64,000 nt of DNA from Stenotrophomonas rhizophila (GCF_020857975.1 NZ_JACWUO010000009.1:97521-161520); one strand, 5' to 3'; counted from the stretch's first letter, positions 8,092 through 19,024 are shown. Made by a program: numbers and translations. The notes: generated by a model from the sequence alone, not told the origin.

Positions 8092-10725
8092 ATGAGTACC
8101 CGAAACAAGACCGGCGCCCGCGCCGATGCATCCGGCTATGTCCGCGTCCGTGGCGCGCGCGAGCACAACCTGCGCGATGTGGACGTGGACATCCCGCGCG
8201 ATGCGCTGGTGGTGTTCTCGGGCATCTCCGGGTCCGGCAAGTCGTCGCTGGCGTTCGGCACGCTGTATGCCGAGGCGCAGCGGCGCTACCTGGAATCGCT
8301 GTCGCCGTACGCGCGGCGCCTGATCGACCAGGTCGGGGTGCCGGACGTGGATGCGATCGAGGGCCTGCCGCCGGCGGTGGCCCTGCAGCAGCAGCGCGGC
8401 ACCGCCAGCGTGCGTTCCAGCGTGGGCAGCGTGACCACGCTGTCCAGCCTGTTGCGCATGCTGTATTCGCGGGCCGGCACCTATCCGGCCGACCAGCCGA
8501 TGCTGTACGCCGAGGACTTCTCGCCCAATACCCCGCAGGGCGCCTGCCCGAACTGCCACGGGCTGGGCCATGTGTATGAGGTGACCGAGCAGTCGATGGT
8601 GCCCGACCCGTCGCTGAGCATCCGCGAGCGGGCCATCGCCGCCTGGCCGCCGGCCTGGCACGGGCAGAACCAGCGCGACATCCTGGTCACGCTCGGCTAC
8701 GACGTGGACATTCCCTGGCGCGAGCTGCCGAAGAAGCAGCGCGACTGGATCCTGTTCACCGACGAACAACCGGTGGTGCCGGTGTATGCCGGCTTCACCC
8801 CGGCGCAGACCCGCGCCGCGCTGCGCCGCAAGCAGGAGCCCAGCTACATGGGCACCTTCAGCGGGGCGCGCCGCTACGTGCTGCATACCTTCGCCAGCAC
8901 CCAGAGCGCGATGATGAAAAAGCGCGTGGCCCGCTACATGGTCGGCACCGCGTGCCCGGTTTGCGACGGCAAGCGGCTCAAGCGCGAGGCCTTGTCGGTG
9001 ACCTTCGCCGGGCACGATATCGGCGCGCTGTCGCAGCTGTCGCTCAGTGCCATGGCCGAGGTGCTGCGCCCGGCCGCCGACGGCCATTTCCAGGCGCCGG
9101 CCACGGCGGCGCCGCGCAGCCGCGCCTCCGGGCGCAAGGCCGATGCGGTGCGGGTCGCCGCCGGTGGCCACCGGCATGCCGGCGGCAGCGACGTGCGCCG
9201 CACGCCGGACCTGTCCGCCGAAAAACGCATCGCCGCCCAGCGCATCGCCGGCGACCTGGTCGAACGCATCGGCACGCTGCAGGCGCTGGGCCTGGGCTAT
9301 CTGTCAATGGACCGCACCACCCCGACGCTGTCGCCGGGCGAGCTGCAGCGGCTGCGGCTGGCCACGCAGATCCGCTCCAGCCTGTTCGGCGTGGTGTATG
9401 TGCTCGACGAGCCCACCGCCGGGCTGCATCCGGCCGATGGGCAGGCGCTGTACCGCGCGCTGGACCAGCTCAAGGCGGCCGGCAATACGCTGTTCGTGGT
9501 GGAGCACGACCTGGACATGCTGCGCCGTGCCGACTGGCTGGTCGATGTCGGCCCCGGCGCCGGCCAGCACGGCGGGCAGGTGCTCTACAGCGGGCCGCCG
9601 GAAGGGCTGCGCACGGTCAAGGCATCGCTGACCGCGCCGTACCTGTTCGGCAGCGGCCGCGGGCAACGGCGCACGCCGCGCACGCCGGCAGGCTGGCTGG
9701 AACTGCGTGGCATCCACCGCAACAACCTGCACGGGCTGGACGCGCGGTTTCCGTTGGGCGCGTTCACCGCGGTCACCGGGGTGTCCGGCTCGGGCAAGTC
9801 CAGCCTGGTCAGCCAGGCGCTGGTGGAGCTGGTGGGTGCGCACCTGGGCCATGAGCCGGTGGCCGATGAGGTCGACGGCGAGCTGCCGGTGCCCAGCCGC
9901 ATCGCGCCTACCCGCGGCCGCCTGCACGTCGGCGCCGGCGCGATCAGGCGCCTGGTCAACGTCGACCAGAAACCGATCGGGCGCACCCCGCGTTCCAACC
10001 TGGCCACCTATACCGGGTTGTTCGATCACGTACGCACGTTGTTCGCCGCTACGCCAATGGCGAAGAGTCGCCGCTACAGCGCCGGGCGCTTCTCGTTCAA
10101 TGTCGCCCAGGGCCGTTGCGCCACCTGCGAGGGCGAGGGTTTTGTGCATGTGGAACTGCTGTTCATGCCCAGCGTGTACGCGCCGTGCCCGACCTGCCAC
10201 GGCCAGCGCTACAACGCCAAGACCCTGGAGGTGTCGTGGAAGGGCCACAACATCGCCCAGGTGCTGGCGATGACGGTGGACGAGGCGTTGCTGCTGTTTG
10301 CCGACCAGCCACCGGTGCAGCGCGTGCTGCAGCTGCTGCACGATATCGGCCTGGGTTACCTGCGGCTGGGCCAGCCGGCCACCGAACTGTCCGGCGGCGA
10401 AGCGCAGCGGATCAAGCTGGCCACCGAACTGCAGCGCAGCCAGCGCGGCAGCAGCCTGTACGTGCTGGATGAGCCGACCACCGGCCTGCATCCGGCCGAC
10501 GTGGACAAGCTGATGGCGCAACTGCACGGGCTGGTCGATGCCGGCAACACAGTGGTGGTGGTCGAGCACGACCTGCGCGTGGTGGCCGATGCGGACTGGG
10601 TGATCGATGTCGGCCCCGGTGCGGGCGAGCAGGGCGGCGCTATCGTGGCTGCCGGTACGCCGGCGCAGGTCAGCCGTGCCAAGGGCAGCGCCACCGCCGC
10701 CTTCCTGCGGCGGTGGTTTGAATGA
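8092..10725 (+). CDS. Class II UvrA-like excinuclease ATPase (UvrA2)
   Basis: The product is 877 aa, against roughly 940-960 in canonical UvrA. It has two ABC ATPase modules. Walker A motifs are GISGSGKS with Lys50, and GVSGSGKS near residue 564. Signature motifs are LSPGELQR near 413, with proline where the usual motif has glycine, and LSGGEAQR near 765. Zinc-module cysteines appear as CPNCHG, CPVCDG, CATCEG and CPTCHG. The segment between YSRAGTYP and the first zinc motif is much shorter than in UvrA, and that segment normally binds UvrB. Such paralogues are linked to damage tolerance or antibiotic resistance rather than standard excision repair. The frame begins 70 bp after the corrected chemoreceptor end. 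A linker near 330-370 is low-complexity. Confidence 0.85.
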   Translation: MSTRNKTGARADASGYVRVRGAREHNLRDVDVDIPRDALVVFSGISGSGKSSLAFGTLYAEAQRRYLESLSPYARRLIDQVGVPDVDAIEGLPPAVALQQQRGTASVRSSVGSVTTLSSLLRMLYSRAGTYPADQPMLYAEDFSPNTPQGACPNCHGLGHVYEVTEQSMVPDPSLSIRERAIAAWPPAWHGQNQRDILVTLGYDVDIPWRELPKKQRDWILFTDEQPVVPVYAGFTPAQTRAALRRKQEPSYMGTFSGARRYVLHTFASTQSAMMKKRVARYMVGTACPVCDGKRLKREALSVTFAGHDIGALSQLSLSAMAEVLRPAADGHFQAPATAAPRSRASGRKADAVRVAAGGHRHAGGSDVRRTPDLSAEKRIAAQRIAGDLVERIGTLQALGLGYLSMDRTTPTLSPGELQRLRLATQIRSSLFGVVYVLDEPTAGLHPADGQALYRALDQLKAAGNTLFVVEHDLDMLRRADWLVDVGPGAGQHGGQVLYSGPPEGLRTVKASLTAPYLFGSGRGQRRTPRTPAGWLELRGIHRNNLHGLDARFPLGAFTAVTGVSGSGKSSLVSQALVELVGAHLGHEPVADEVDGELPVPSRIAPTRGRLHVGAGAIRRLVNVDQKPIGRTPRSNLATYTGLFDHVRTLFAATPMAKSRRYSAGRFSFNVAQGRCATCEGEGFVHVELLFMPSVYAPCPTCHGQRYNAKTLEVSWKGHNIAQVLAMTVDEALLLFADQPPVQRVLQLLHDIGLGYLRLGQPATELSGGEAQRIKLATELQRSQRGSSLYVLDEPTTGLHPADVDKLMAQLHGLVDAGNTVVVVEHDLRVVADADWVIDVGPGAGEQGGAIVAAGTPAQVSRAKGSATAAFLRRWFE

Positions 10726-10755
10726 AGCCGCCGCAACGCCACCGGTCGCCGCCCC

Positions 10756-11316
10756 TCAGTGCGCGGCCCAGGCCTCGATCTCACCGGGCCCGAATGGCCC
10801 CAGCTTCTGCTTGAGGATGCGCCCGTCGGCGCCGACCAGTACCGAATACGGCAACAGGCCCTGGGTATTGCCCAGCCGCACGCTGGCATCGGCCGGGCCG
10901 GGGGTATCCAGCACGATCGGGTAGCCCACCGGTACCCGGGCCAGGAAATCGCGGACGCCGTCGCGGCTGTCCAGCGCCAGCCCCAGCACCTGCACGCCGT
11001 CGGCCGGTTGCGTGGCGGCGAAGGCGGCCAGGGCCGGCATCTCCTCCACGCACGGGCCGCACCAGCTGGCCCATACATTGATCAGCAGCGGGCGGCCGCC
11101 GAAACCTGCCAGCGCCACCGGCGTGCCGTCGAGGTCGGGCAGGGTGATCGCCGGCAGCGCATCGCCGGGCCGCGCGGCGGCCACGGCCGGGCGCGGTGGC
11201 GGCAGGGGCGCGGCCGCAGGCACGCTACGGTTGAAGAACCACGCGCCGGCCGCCGCGCCCAGCAGCGCCGCCAGCACGCCCACCACCACCGTCGGGCGCG
11301 GCGGCCAGCGGCTCAT
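10756..11316 (-). CDS. TlpA-like membrane-anchored thioredoxin
   Basis: The product is 186 aa. Residues about 9-27 are an N-terminal membrane anchor, followed by a proline/alanine linker and a periplasmic TlpA/ResA-type thioredoxin fold. The redox motif is WCGPC with Cys86 and Cys89. It probably reduces or exchanges disulfides in the periplasm. Its ATG at 11316 overlaps the dsbD stop in an ATGA, so it is translationally coupled to DsbD, which would supply electrons. The frame stays open far upstream, but that is dsbD read out of phase. The specific client (cytochrome c or a general substrate) is not shown. Confidence 0.85.
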   Translation of the reverse strand: MSRWPPRPTVVVGVLAALLGAAAGAWFFNRSVPAAAPLPPPRPAVAAARPGDALPAITLPDLDGTPVALAGFGGRPLLINVWASWCGPCVEEMPALAAFAATQPADGVQVLGLALDSRDGVRDFLARVPVGYPIVLDTPGPADASVRLGNTQGLLPYSVLVGADGRILKQKLGPFGPGEIEAWAAH

Positions 11317-13679
11317 CGGGCGGTGCGCAGCAGGGCTTCTTCGACGATCGCCTGGGTCAGCACGGTCGGCAGCACGGTCGGCGGGGCGCCGGGGCCGTAC
11401 ACCACGTACAGCGGCACGCCGACTGCCTTGTGTTCTTCCAGGAACGCGGTGATGTCTGGGTCGACATTGGTGTAGTCGCCGCGCATGTACACCGCGTTGG
11501 TCCGGCGCAGGGTGTCGTGGAACGCGTTGGTGCCCAGCACCGCGCGTTCGTTGGCCTTGCAGGTCACGCACCAGTCGGCGGTCATGTTGACGAACACCAC
11601 CCGGTTGTCCTGGCGCAGCCGGTCCAGCAGCGGCGGCGCGTAGGCCACCACGTTGTCGCTGGTCGCCGCCGCCGCCCTGGCCGGCGGCGGCAGGCGGGTC
11701 ACGCCCCACACCGGGACCAGCGAGGCGATCAGCAGCAGCATGGCCAGTGCGCCGGCCACGCGCTGGCTGCGCCAGCGGCTGCGTTCGAACCACCACAACG
11801 CCAGTGCCAGCACTACCAGGCCGCCCAGCACCAGGGTCATCGCGTCCACGCCGCGCTGCTTGCCCAGCACCCACAACAGCCAGATCGCCGTGGCATACAT
11901 CGGGAAGGCCAGCACGTGCTTGAGGGTTTCCATCCAGGCACCGGGGCGCGGCAGGCGCTTGGCCAGTGAGGGCACAAAGCCGATCAGCAGGAACGGCAGC
12001 GCCAGGCCCAGGCCCAGCACCAGGAACACCAGCATCGCCGGCAGCGGCGGTGCGGTGAACGCATAGGCCAGTGGCAGGCCCATGAACGGCGCCACGCACG
12101 GGCTGGCCACCACGCAGGCCAGCACGCCGGTGAAGAAATCGCCGACCGGGCCGCTGCGTGCGGCCAGCGACTGGCCGACCCCGCCCAGGCTGCCGCCCAG
12201 GGTGAACAGCCCGGACAGGCTCAGGCCGACGGCGAACATCAGGTACACCAGCGCGGCGATGAACCACGGGTGCTGCAGCTGGAAGCCCCAGCCTGCGGCC
12301 TGGCCGGCCGCGCGCAGGGCCAGCACCAGCGCGCCGATGCCGGCAAAGGCCACCAGCACGCCGGCGGTGTACCACAGCGCATGGCTGCGCGCGCGCTGGC
12401 GGCTTTCGCCACTCTGCGCCACGCCCAGCACCTTCAGCGACAGGATCGGCAGCACGCACGGCATCAGGTTGAGGATCAGGCCGCCGGCCAGGGCCAGCAG
12501 CAGCGCGGCCAGCAGGGTAGTGGGCGCGGCACCGTTGCCGGGCGGGCGGGTGCGCTGGGCGTTGTCGGCGCTGGCGTCGGGGGTCGCGGCGTTGCCATCG
12601 GGCCCGGCCGCGGCGGGCTGGTTGGGGCGGATCAGCATCGGCTGGGTGGCGCCCCCGGCGGCCTCGCGCGCCTGTGCACGCTTGTCGCGGCCCGGCAGCG
12701 GCGCGATCACCTCGTTCCTGGCGGCGGCCTGGCCGGCGCTGGCGTTGACCGTGCCGGCCGGCAACGACAGCTGCACCCGGCGCGTCATCGGTGGGTAGCA
12801 GATGCCATCGGTCTGGCAGCCCTGGAAGGTGACCACCAGGGTGGTCTCGGCGGCGTCGGCCCGGCTGCGATGCAGCGGCAGCCTGACCTCGGCCTGGTCG
12901 AAGTAGACCGCCACCTCACCGAAGTGCTCGTCGCGGTGCGACTTGGCGGCCGGCCACTGCAGCTTGCCGGCGTCGATGCCGCTGGCGCCTTCCAGTTTCA
13001 ACGAAGTGCGATCGCGGTACAGGTAATAGCCCGGGGCCGGCGTGAAGCGCAGCAGCACGGTGTTGCCGTTGGCGACGATCGCATCGAAGCCGAAGGCGCG
13101 TTCGGACGGCAGTGGCAGTGCCTGTGCATTGGCCGCGCCGGGCAGGCGCAGGCCACCGCCGGCATTGCCGGCCAGCGGATTGTTGAACGGCGAGGACGCA
13201 GCGCCCGCCAGCGGTGCCGGCGCCACCGCATCGCTGCCGCCGCTGCCGGCGGGCAGCTTGACCTGCACGCTGCGCTTCTGCGGCGGGTAGCACACCCCGG
13301 CATCGGCACAGCCCTGGTAGCGCACTTCCAGCGTCACCGTGTCGGTGCCATCGGCGGCCTTGCCCGGCAGCACCGCGGTCAGCCGCTCGCGGTAGGTTTC
13401 CACTTCACCGAAGAAATCGTCGTGGTGTTTCTTGCCGGCCGGCATCTGCAGCGCCTGGGCACTGAACCCGGCGGCAGGCTTGGCCGTGGTGCGGTGCCGA
13501 TACAGGTAGTAGCCCGGCGCGATCTTCCAGCTGATCTCGATGCGGTCGCGGTCACGCGCCAGGGCGGTCAGCGCGAACGCCTCGTCCACCGGCAGCAGGT
13601 CCTTCTCGCTGACGGCCAGCGCCGGCAGGGACACCACGAGCAGCGCGCACAGCGCGGCAATACGACGGAACAGCGTCAT
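11313..13679 (-). CDS. dsbD: Thiol:disulfide interchange protein DsbD with tandem alpha domains
   Basis: The product is about 788 aa, clearly longer than the roughly 570 aa of E. coli DsbD. A signal peptide is followed by two copies of the periplasmic DsbD-alpha domain: each has a GYYLYR strand and a cysteine pair, CADAGVCYPP in the first and CQTDGICYPP in the second. Then come a low-complexity linker, an eight-span membrane domain with cysteines at MPCVLP and ASPCVAPF, and a C-terminal thioredoxin domain with CVTC near residue 702. It passes electrons from cytoplasmic thioredoxin to periplasmic thiols. The ATG at 13679 overlaps the cutA stop as TGATG; a TTG one codon earlier is possible. Confidence 0.92.
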   Translation of the reverse strand: MTLFRRIAALCALLVVSLPALAVSEKDLLPVDEAFALTALARDRDRIEISWKIAPGYYLYRHRTTAKPAAGFSAQALQMPAGKKHHDDFFGEVETYRERLTAVLPGKAADGTDTVTLEVRYQGCADAGVCYPPQKRSVQVKLPAGSGGSDAVAPAPLAGAASSPFNNPLAGNAGGGLRLPGAANAQALPLPSERAFGFDAIVANGNTVLLRFTPAPGYYLYRDRTSLKLEGASGIDAGKLQWPAAKSHRDEHFGEVAVYFDQAEVRLPLHRSRADAAETTLVVTFQGCQTDGICYPPMTRRVQLSLPAGTVNASAGQAAARNEVIAPLPGRDKRAQAREAAGGATQPMLIRPNQPAAAGPDGNAATPDASADNAQRTRPPGNGAAPTTLLAALLLALAGGLILNLMPCVLPILSLKVLGVAQSGESRQRARSHALWYTAGVLVAFAGIGALVLALRAAGQAAGWGFQLQHPWFIAALVYLMFAVGLSLSGLFTLGGSLGGVGQSLAARSGPVGDFFTGVLACVVASPCVAPFMGLPLAYAFTAPPLPAMLVFLVLGLGLALPFLLIGFVPSLAKRLPRPGAWMETLKHVLAFPMYATAIWLLWVLGKQRGVDAMTLVLGGLVVLALALWWFERSRWRSQRVAGALAMLLLIASLVPVWGVTRLPPPARAAAATSDNVVAYAPPLLDRLRQDNRVVFVNMTADWCVTCKANERAVLGTNAFHDTLRRTNAVYMRGDYTNVDPDITAFLEEHKAVGVPLYVVYGPGAPPTVLPTVLTQAIVEEALLRTAR

Positions 13680-14017
13680 CAATCAGTTTCCTCACGGGTC
13701 TGCGCCCGAATCCAATCCAGGTACGCCGGCAGCCCGGCGTGGGTTTCGACCGCGATGCACTCGGGGAGTTCATACGGATGCAGGGCCTGCACGCGCGCGA
13801 TGGCCGCGTCCAGGCGGCCGCCGGTGGTCTTGATCAGCAGCTGGACCTCATGGTCCTCGTTGATCTCCCCGTGCCAGCGGTAAGTGGAGTGCGCCCCGTC
13901 CAGGCGGGTGACGCACGCCGCCAGGCGTTCCTCCACCAGTGCGTGCGCCAGCCGCGTGGCGGTGGCCGCGTCGGGGCAGGTGGTGAACAGCAGGAAGACG
14001 GGATCGACGGTCGACAT
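13679..14017 (-). CDS. cutA: Divalent-cation tolerance protein CutA
   Basis: The product is 112 aa, the usual size. It shows the CutA core: LLFTTCPDAATATRLA at the start, LVEERLAACV, STYRWHGEI and the C-terminal HPYELPECIAV. CutA forms a trimer with a ferredoxin-like fold, and loss in E. coli alters copper tolerance through dipZ/dsbD. It is the first gene of a tightly overlapping cutA-dsbD-tlpA operon, the same cutA-dsbD pairing as in enterobacteria. Its start lies about 70 bp from the endonuclease stop. Confidence 0.93.
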   Translation of the reverse strand: MSTVDPVFLLFTTCPDAATATRLAHALVEERLAACVTRLDGAHSTYRWHGEINEDHEVQLLIKTTGGRLDAAIARVQALHPYELPECIAVETHAGLPAYLDWIRAQTREETD

Positions 14018-14086
14018 GACCGCCGAGTATAGGTCCGTCGGGGCCGCAGGGTCCGGCCGGCGCCGCGATGGCGCCGGCCGGGTGGC

Positions 14087-15865
14087 TCAGTTGGCCAGCT
14101 GGCAGGTGGCCGGCCTGGCCGAGGTGAACAGGCCGGGGGTGCCCCATTCGGGGTGGTCGATGAACGGGTTGCGGTTGCCCTGGAAGCTGTAGATCACTTC
14201 ATTGCGGGCGCGTTCGGCCGCATCCGGCGGATCGGACAGATGCCAGTCGATCAGGGTCGACAGCAGCCCCATGTAGGCCGGCGAGGCGGAGGTCTTGACG
14301 ATCTTGCTGCGGTCGTCGGTCAGTTCCAGGTCCGGCTCGGACTGGCCGGTCCTGGCGTCCTTGCCGCCTTCGTAGCGGATGGCCATGTACAGCACCGCCC
14401 GTGCCATGTCGCCCTTGCGATGGCCCCACACCTGGAAGCTGCCGGTGTTGCCGTCGGGGGTGCGCACCCAGTTGGAATTGCCCGGGTAGCCGCCACTGCC
14501 GCCGCCGAAGCCGTTGTTGGCCTCGGTGACGCGCTCGCCGCAGTTGCTGTCGCACTTGGCGAACGGCTTGTTGCCGCGCTCGGCGTTCCATTGCGCATCG
14601 GTCAGGTACAGCATGTGGGTGTCGGTGTACGGGGCGTACGGCAGGCCCTTGTCGCCGGTGGTGCTGGCAAAGCCCAGCGAGTTCGGCCAGGTGTGCTCGC
14701 GGTTGTAGGTCAGCCCGCTGCCGGTGCCGGCGCGGTCGGCCACCTTGGTGTAGCTGCGGTTGCGGTAGGCATCCAGGATACGGCCGCTGTTGCTGGGATC
14801 CTCGTCGGCGATCTCCAGGATGGTCCAGGTGCTGGTCCCCGTGCCGCTGTACGGGTAGGCGGTGTGGCCCTTGATGGTTTCGTGCAGCGAGCAGCGCAGC
14901 TGGCTGGGCGAGCTGGTATTGACCCGCGAGTAGTAGCTGCCCGGATCCGGGTCCGGCCCGGTGCCGCCGCTGGCCACGGTGAAGGCGATGCGGGTATCGG
15001 CGGCCGGATGGGCGCCCTGCGCATCGGTGACCCGACTGGCGCGGACGTCGAAACGGCACGCTTCGCCGGCGACCAGCGCGGTGTTGGTCGACAGGGTGAA
15101 GCGGGTTCCGCTGCTGGCGTGGGTCAGCGGCACGCTGCCGGACTGGCCGCAGCTCAGGACGAAGGCGCCGCTGGCCAGGGTGACGGTTTCGCTGAAGGTG
15201 ACGTCCAGGTCGGCCGCGGCCGGGAAGGTGCTGGCGCCCTGTTCGGGGGTGGTGGTGCGTACCGAGGGCGGGGTGTTGGGGCCGGTGCCGCCGCTACCGC
15301 TGAAGCTCTGGCCGGCGTTGCAGGCACCGAAGGTCTGCGCCGCCGAGGCGGCCCAGCTGAAGTGGGTGTACTGGCTGCCGCTGCCGGTGAGCTGCAGGGA
15401 GGTGCCCGGGGCGGTGCCGTTGCTCTCGCTGACCGGGATGTTCTGGCTGGTCAGCCCGGCGGCCGGGCCGCCGGCGGCGGTGATGGTGCCTTCGTAACTG
15501 ATGAACTGGATGACCTTGCCGCTGCCATCGACCAGTGCGATGCCGTCGTTGGCGCCGTTCTGCAGGCCGTTGCTGGGGTAGGTGAGCGTGGCCAAGGTGG
15601 CCTTGCCGCAGCTGGCGGCGGTGCCGGCCGGGACCGGGTTGTTGGCGTATACGGTGGCCGCCGACGGGGTGCTGCCGTTGTACAGGTACAGCCGATAGCT
15701 GCTGAGGTCCTCACCGGCCGTGGCGACGACTTCGATCGCCTCGCCGACGTCGCCGGCGGCGGTGTTGTCGTCGTAATGCAGTTCATTGATGAATACGTCT
15801 GCCTGGGCAGCGCCGGCGGTCAATGCCAGCAGGCACCCCAGGGACAGCGGTGTGAGCAACCTCAT
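14087..15865 (-). CDS. Secreted endonuclease I-family nuclease with lamin-tail and Ig-like domains
   Basis: The product is 592 aa. A signal peptide (LLALTAGAAQA) leads into a lamin-tail-like domain (FINELHYDD) to about residue 170. An Ig-like Big_5 domain (TTPEQGA, VTFSETV) runs to about 300. The endonuclease I catalytic domain occupies about 310-590, with the His-Me finger motif YNREHTWPNS near residue 387. Several cysteine pairs suit an extracellular enzyme. It probably degrades DNA outside the cell for nutrition or biofilm turnover. It is transcribed away from groES. The extra N-terminal domains are typical of secreted versions in Xanthomonadaceae and Shewanella. Confidence 0.85.
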   Translation of the reverse strand: MRLLTPLSLGCLLALTAGAAQADVFINELHYDDNTAAGDVGEAIEVVATAGEDLSSYRLYLYNGSTPSAATVYANNPVPAGTAASCGKATLATLTYPSNGLQNGANDGIALVDGSGKVIQFISYEGTITAAGGPAAGLTSQNIPVSESNGTAPGTSLQLTGSGSQYTHFSWAASAAQTFGACNAGQSFSGSGGTGPNTPPSVRTTTPEQGASTFPAAADLDVTFSETVTLASGAFVLSCGQSGSVPLTHASSGTRFTLSTNTALVAGEACRFDVRASRVTDAQGAHPAADTRIAFTVASGGTGPDPDPGSYYSRVNTSSPSQLRCSLHETIKGHTAYPYSGTGTSTWTILEIADEDPSNSGRILDAYRNRSYTKVADRAGTGSGLTYNREHTWPNSLGFASTTGDKGLPYAPYTDTHMLYLTDAQWNAERGNKPFAKCDSNCGERVTEANNGFGGGSGGYPGNSNWVRTPDGNTGSFQVWGHRKGDMARAVLYMAIRYEGGKDARTGQSEPDLELTDDRSKIVKTSASPAYMGLLSTLIDWHLSDPPDAAERARNEVIYSFQGNRNPFIDHPEWGTPGLFTSARPATCQLAN

Positions 15866-16128
15866 CTACGTCTCCTTGTGATTGGGTATCGCCGGCCGAA
15901 TCTAATCAATTCAGATGACACATCTATCGATATGTCGGTATCGGCCACCAGCATTGAGACGTGCGTCAAGAAAATGACGGTACAGGGGGCGGTGCGGTGC
16001 CCGGATGGCAGGTCAGCCCCGCGGGTTGGACGAAGTCTGGCCGGCCGTGCCGTGTTCCGCCCCGGCTCCCTGCGGGCGCGGCCTGGACCTGCGGCGTTGG
16101 GGTGGAGCAGCAAAAATTTGCCGGCTAC

Positions 16129-16158
16129 CCCTTGAAAGGCTCCCGGCCAGCCTCATCT
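16129..16158 (+). promoter_or_regulatory. Sigma-32 (RpoH) heat-shock promoter of groESL
   Basis: CCCTTGAAA (16129-16137) and CCTCATCT (16151-16158) match the sigma-32 boxes CTTGAAA and CCCATNT. There are 14 bases between the CTTGAA core and the downstream box. The site is about 110 bp before groES. I found no CIRCE inverted repeat (TTAGCACTC-N9-GAGTGCTAA) between it and the gene, so HrcA control is not supported here. Confidence 0.75.
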
Positions 16159-16168
16159 CTGCTCTGTC

Positions 16169-16186
16169 CCGCACTGTCGGGTTTTT
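16169..16186 (+). other. Short stem followed by T6 in the groESL leader
   Basis: CCCG, six loop bases and CGGG are followed directly by TTTTTT. It lies just downstream of the sigma-32 promoter and before groES. The four-pair stem is weak for a terminator. It could be a partial attenuator or a thermosensitive leader structure, or simply chance. Confidence 0.25.
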
Positions 16187-16271
16187 TCGTGAGCGTGGTT
16201 GGCAGTCGCCCTGGGTGACTGCTAACGCCGCCAGACTTTCCAAGACCAATCAACAACTTAAGAGGTCTCAC

Positions 16272-16559
16272 ATGAGTATCAAGCCGCTTCATGACCGCGT
16301 CGTAGTCAAGCCGATCGAAGCCGACGAAGTCTCGTCCGGTGGCATCTTGATCCCCGATTCCGCCAAGGAAAAGTCGACCAAGGGCGAAGTTGTGGCCGTG
16401 GGCCCGGGCAAGCCGCTGGACAACGGCAGCGTGCGCGCGCCGTCGCTGAAGGTCGGTGACAAGGTCATCTACGGCCAGTACGCCGGCAGCAGCTACAAGG
16501 CTGAAGGCGTCGAGTACAAGGTCCTGCGCGAAGACGACGTGCTCGCCATCGTTGGCTGA
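16272..16559 (+). CDS. groES: Co-chaperonin GroES
   Basis: The product is 95 aa and full length. It begins [19 protein letters not shown] and holds the mobile loop ([14 protein letters not shown]) and the closing strand [12 protein letters not shown]. It caps GroEL in the ATP-dependent folding cycle in the cytoplasm. An AGAGG ribosome site precedes the ATG. GroEL follows 99 bp downstream on the same strand, and the pair has a sigma-32-type promoter. Confidence 0.98.
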   Translation: MSIKPLHDRVVVKPIEADEVSSGGILIPDSAKEKSTKGEVVAVGPGKPLDNGSVRAPSLKVGDKVIYGQYAGSSYKAEGVEYKVLREDDVLAIVG

Positions 16560-16566
16560 GCCGGTT

Positions 16567-18308
<1,742 letters not shown>

Positions 18309-18315
18309 TGCCGTC

Positions 18316-18370
18316 GCCGGCCGCTGGCCGGCACGCATCGGTCCGGTAGGTGCCGACCGTTGGTCGGCAC
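18316..18370. repeat. GC hairpin and GTAG-type (SMAG) palindrome after groEL
   Basis: GCCGGCC and GGCCGGC form a stem at 18316-18332. GTAG at 18346-18349 is followed by GTGCCGACC and GGTCGGCAC (18350-18370). The second matches the SMAG layout of a GTAG foot plus stem-loop. Confidence 0.65.
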
Positions 18371-18390
18371 ACACCATCGGCCGCACAAGA

Positions 18391-18418
18391 AAAACCCCGC
18401 CGCAAGGCGGGGTTTTTT
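18391..18418 (+). terminator. Rho-independent terminator of groESL
   Basis: CCCCGCC, loop GCAA and GGCGGGG are followed by six T's, with A's on the upstream side. It is a strong intrinsic terminator about 80 bp after the groEL stop. Confidence 0.92.
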
Positions 18419-18473
18419 GTGGGCGATGGAAAGCCGGTGGCAGCAGTCCTGCGCGGCCGCGCGGCAAGGGGCA

Positions 18474-18516
18474 TTGCAGTCGGCGCGATAGGCGCTATGA
18501 TTAGGCGACTAATCAT
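18474..18516 (+). promoter_or_regulatory. marR promoter overlapped by a perfect palindromic operator
   Basis: TTGCAG (18474-18479) and TATGAT (18496-18501) are 16 bases apart and look like a sigma-70 promoter. A perfect palindrome, ATGATTAG-GCGA-CTAATCAT (18497-18516), covers the -10 and probable start site. MarR-type repressors commonly bind such sites over their own promoters, so autorepression of marR-alkD is the likely role. Confidence 0.6.
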
Positions 18517-18529
18517 ATTGCCGACACCC

Positions 18530-19024
18530 GTGCTAGAACCCAAACACCACGCCTTCCTGGCCGAGCTTCGCCGCCGAGGCCAGCCCGAACTGGCCGGCCT
18601 GGAGCAGTGCTTCCAGCTGCTGTCGCTGGCCGCTGCGATCAACCAGGACTGCGCCAACCGGCTCGCACCGCTGGGCCTGAGCGAGGGCCGCTTCGTGCTG
18701 CTGTTCCTGCTGCACGGCGCGCAGGCACCGCTGTCGCCGCACCAGCTTGCCGAACGCGCCGGGGTCACCCGCGCCACCGTCACCGGCCTGCTGGACGGCC
18801 TGGAGCGCGACGCGCTGCTGGAGCGGCATACCGATCCGGACGACAGGCGCCGGGTCAACGTGCGCCTGAGCGCGGCCGGCACGGCACTGGCGGCGGACCT
18901 GTTCGACCGGCACACCCAATGGATCGGCGATCTGTTCGCCGACCTCAGCGCACTCGAGCGCAGCGTGCTCAGCGGGCTGCTGGGCCGCATCTGGGCGCGC
19001 ACCGACGCGGGCAGGGCGGCATGA
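18530..19024 (+). CDS. MarR-family transcriptional regulator
   Basis: The product is 164 aa from GTG 18530. An in-frame ATG at 18497 lies inside the -10/operator region, upstream of the expected transcript start, so I prefer a downstream codon (TTG 18518 or GTG 18530). The winged-helix core is clear: LSPHQLAERAGVTRATVTGLL is the recognition region (in parts LSPHQLAER and VTRATVTGLL), and the wing is TDPDDRRRVNVRLS. MarR proteins are dimeric repressors released by ligands or oxidation. The stop overlaps the start of the alkylation-repair gene in an ATGA, so the two form one unit that may respond to a damaging agent. Confidence 0.85.
   Translation: MLEPKHHAFLAELRRRGQPELAGLEQCFQLLSLAAAINQDCANRLAPLGLSEGRFVLLFLLHGAQAPLSPHQLAERAGVTRATVTGLLDGLERDALLERHTDPDDRRRVNVRLSAAGTALAADLFDRHTQWIGDLFADLSALERSVLSGLLGRIWARTDAGRAA

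Noticed and set aside
16159..16271. CIRCE operator upstream of groES
   Set aside because: I searched by eye for TTAGCACTC and GAGTGCTAA on both strands and found neither.
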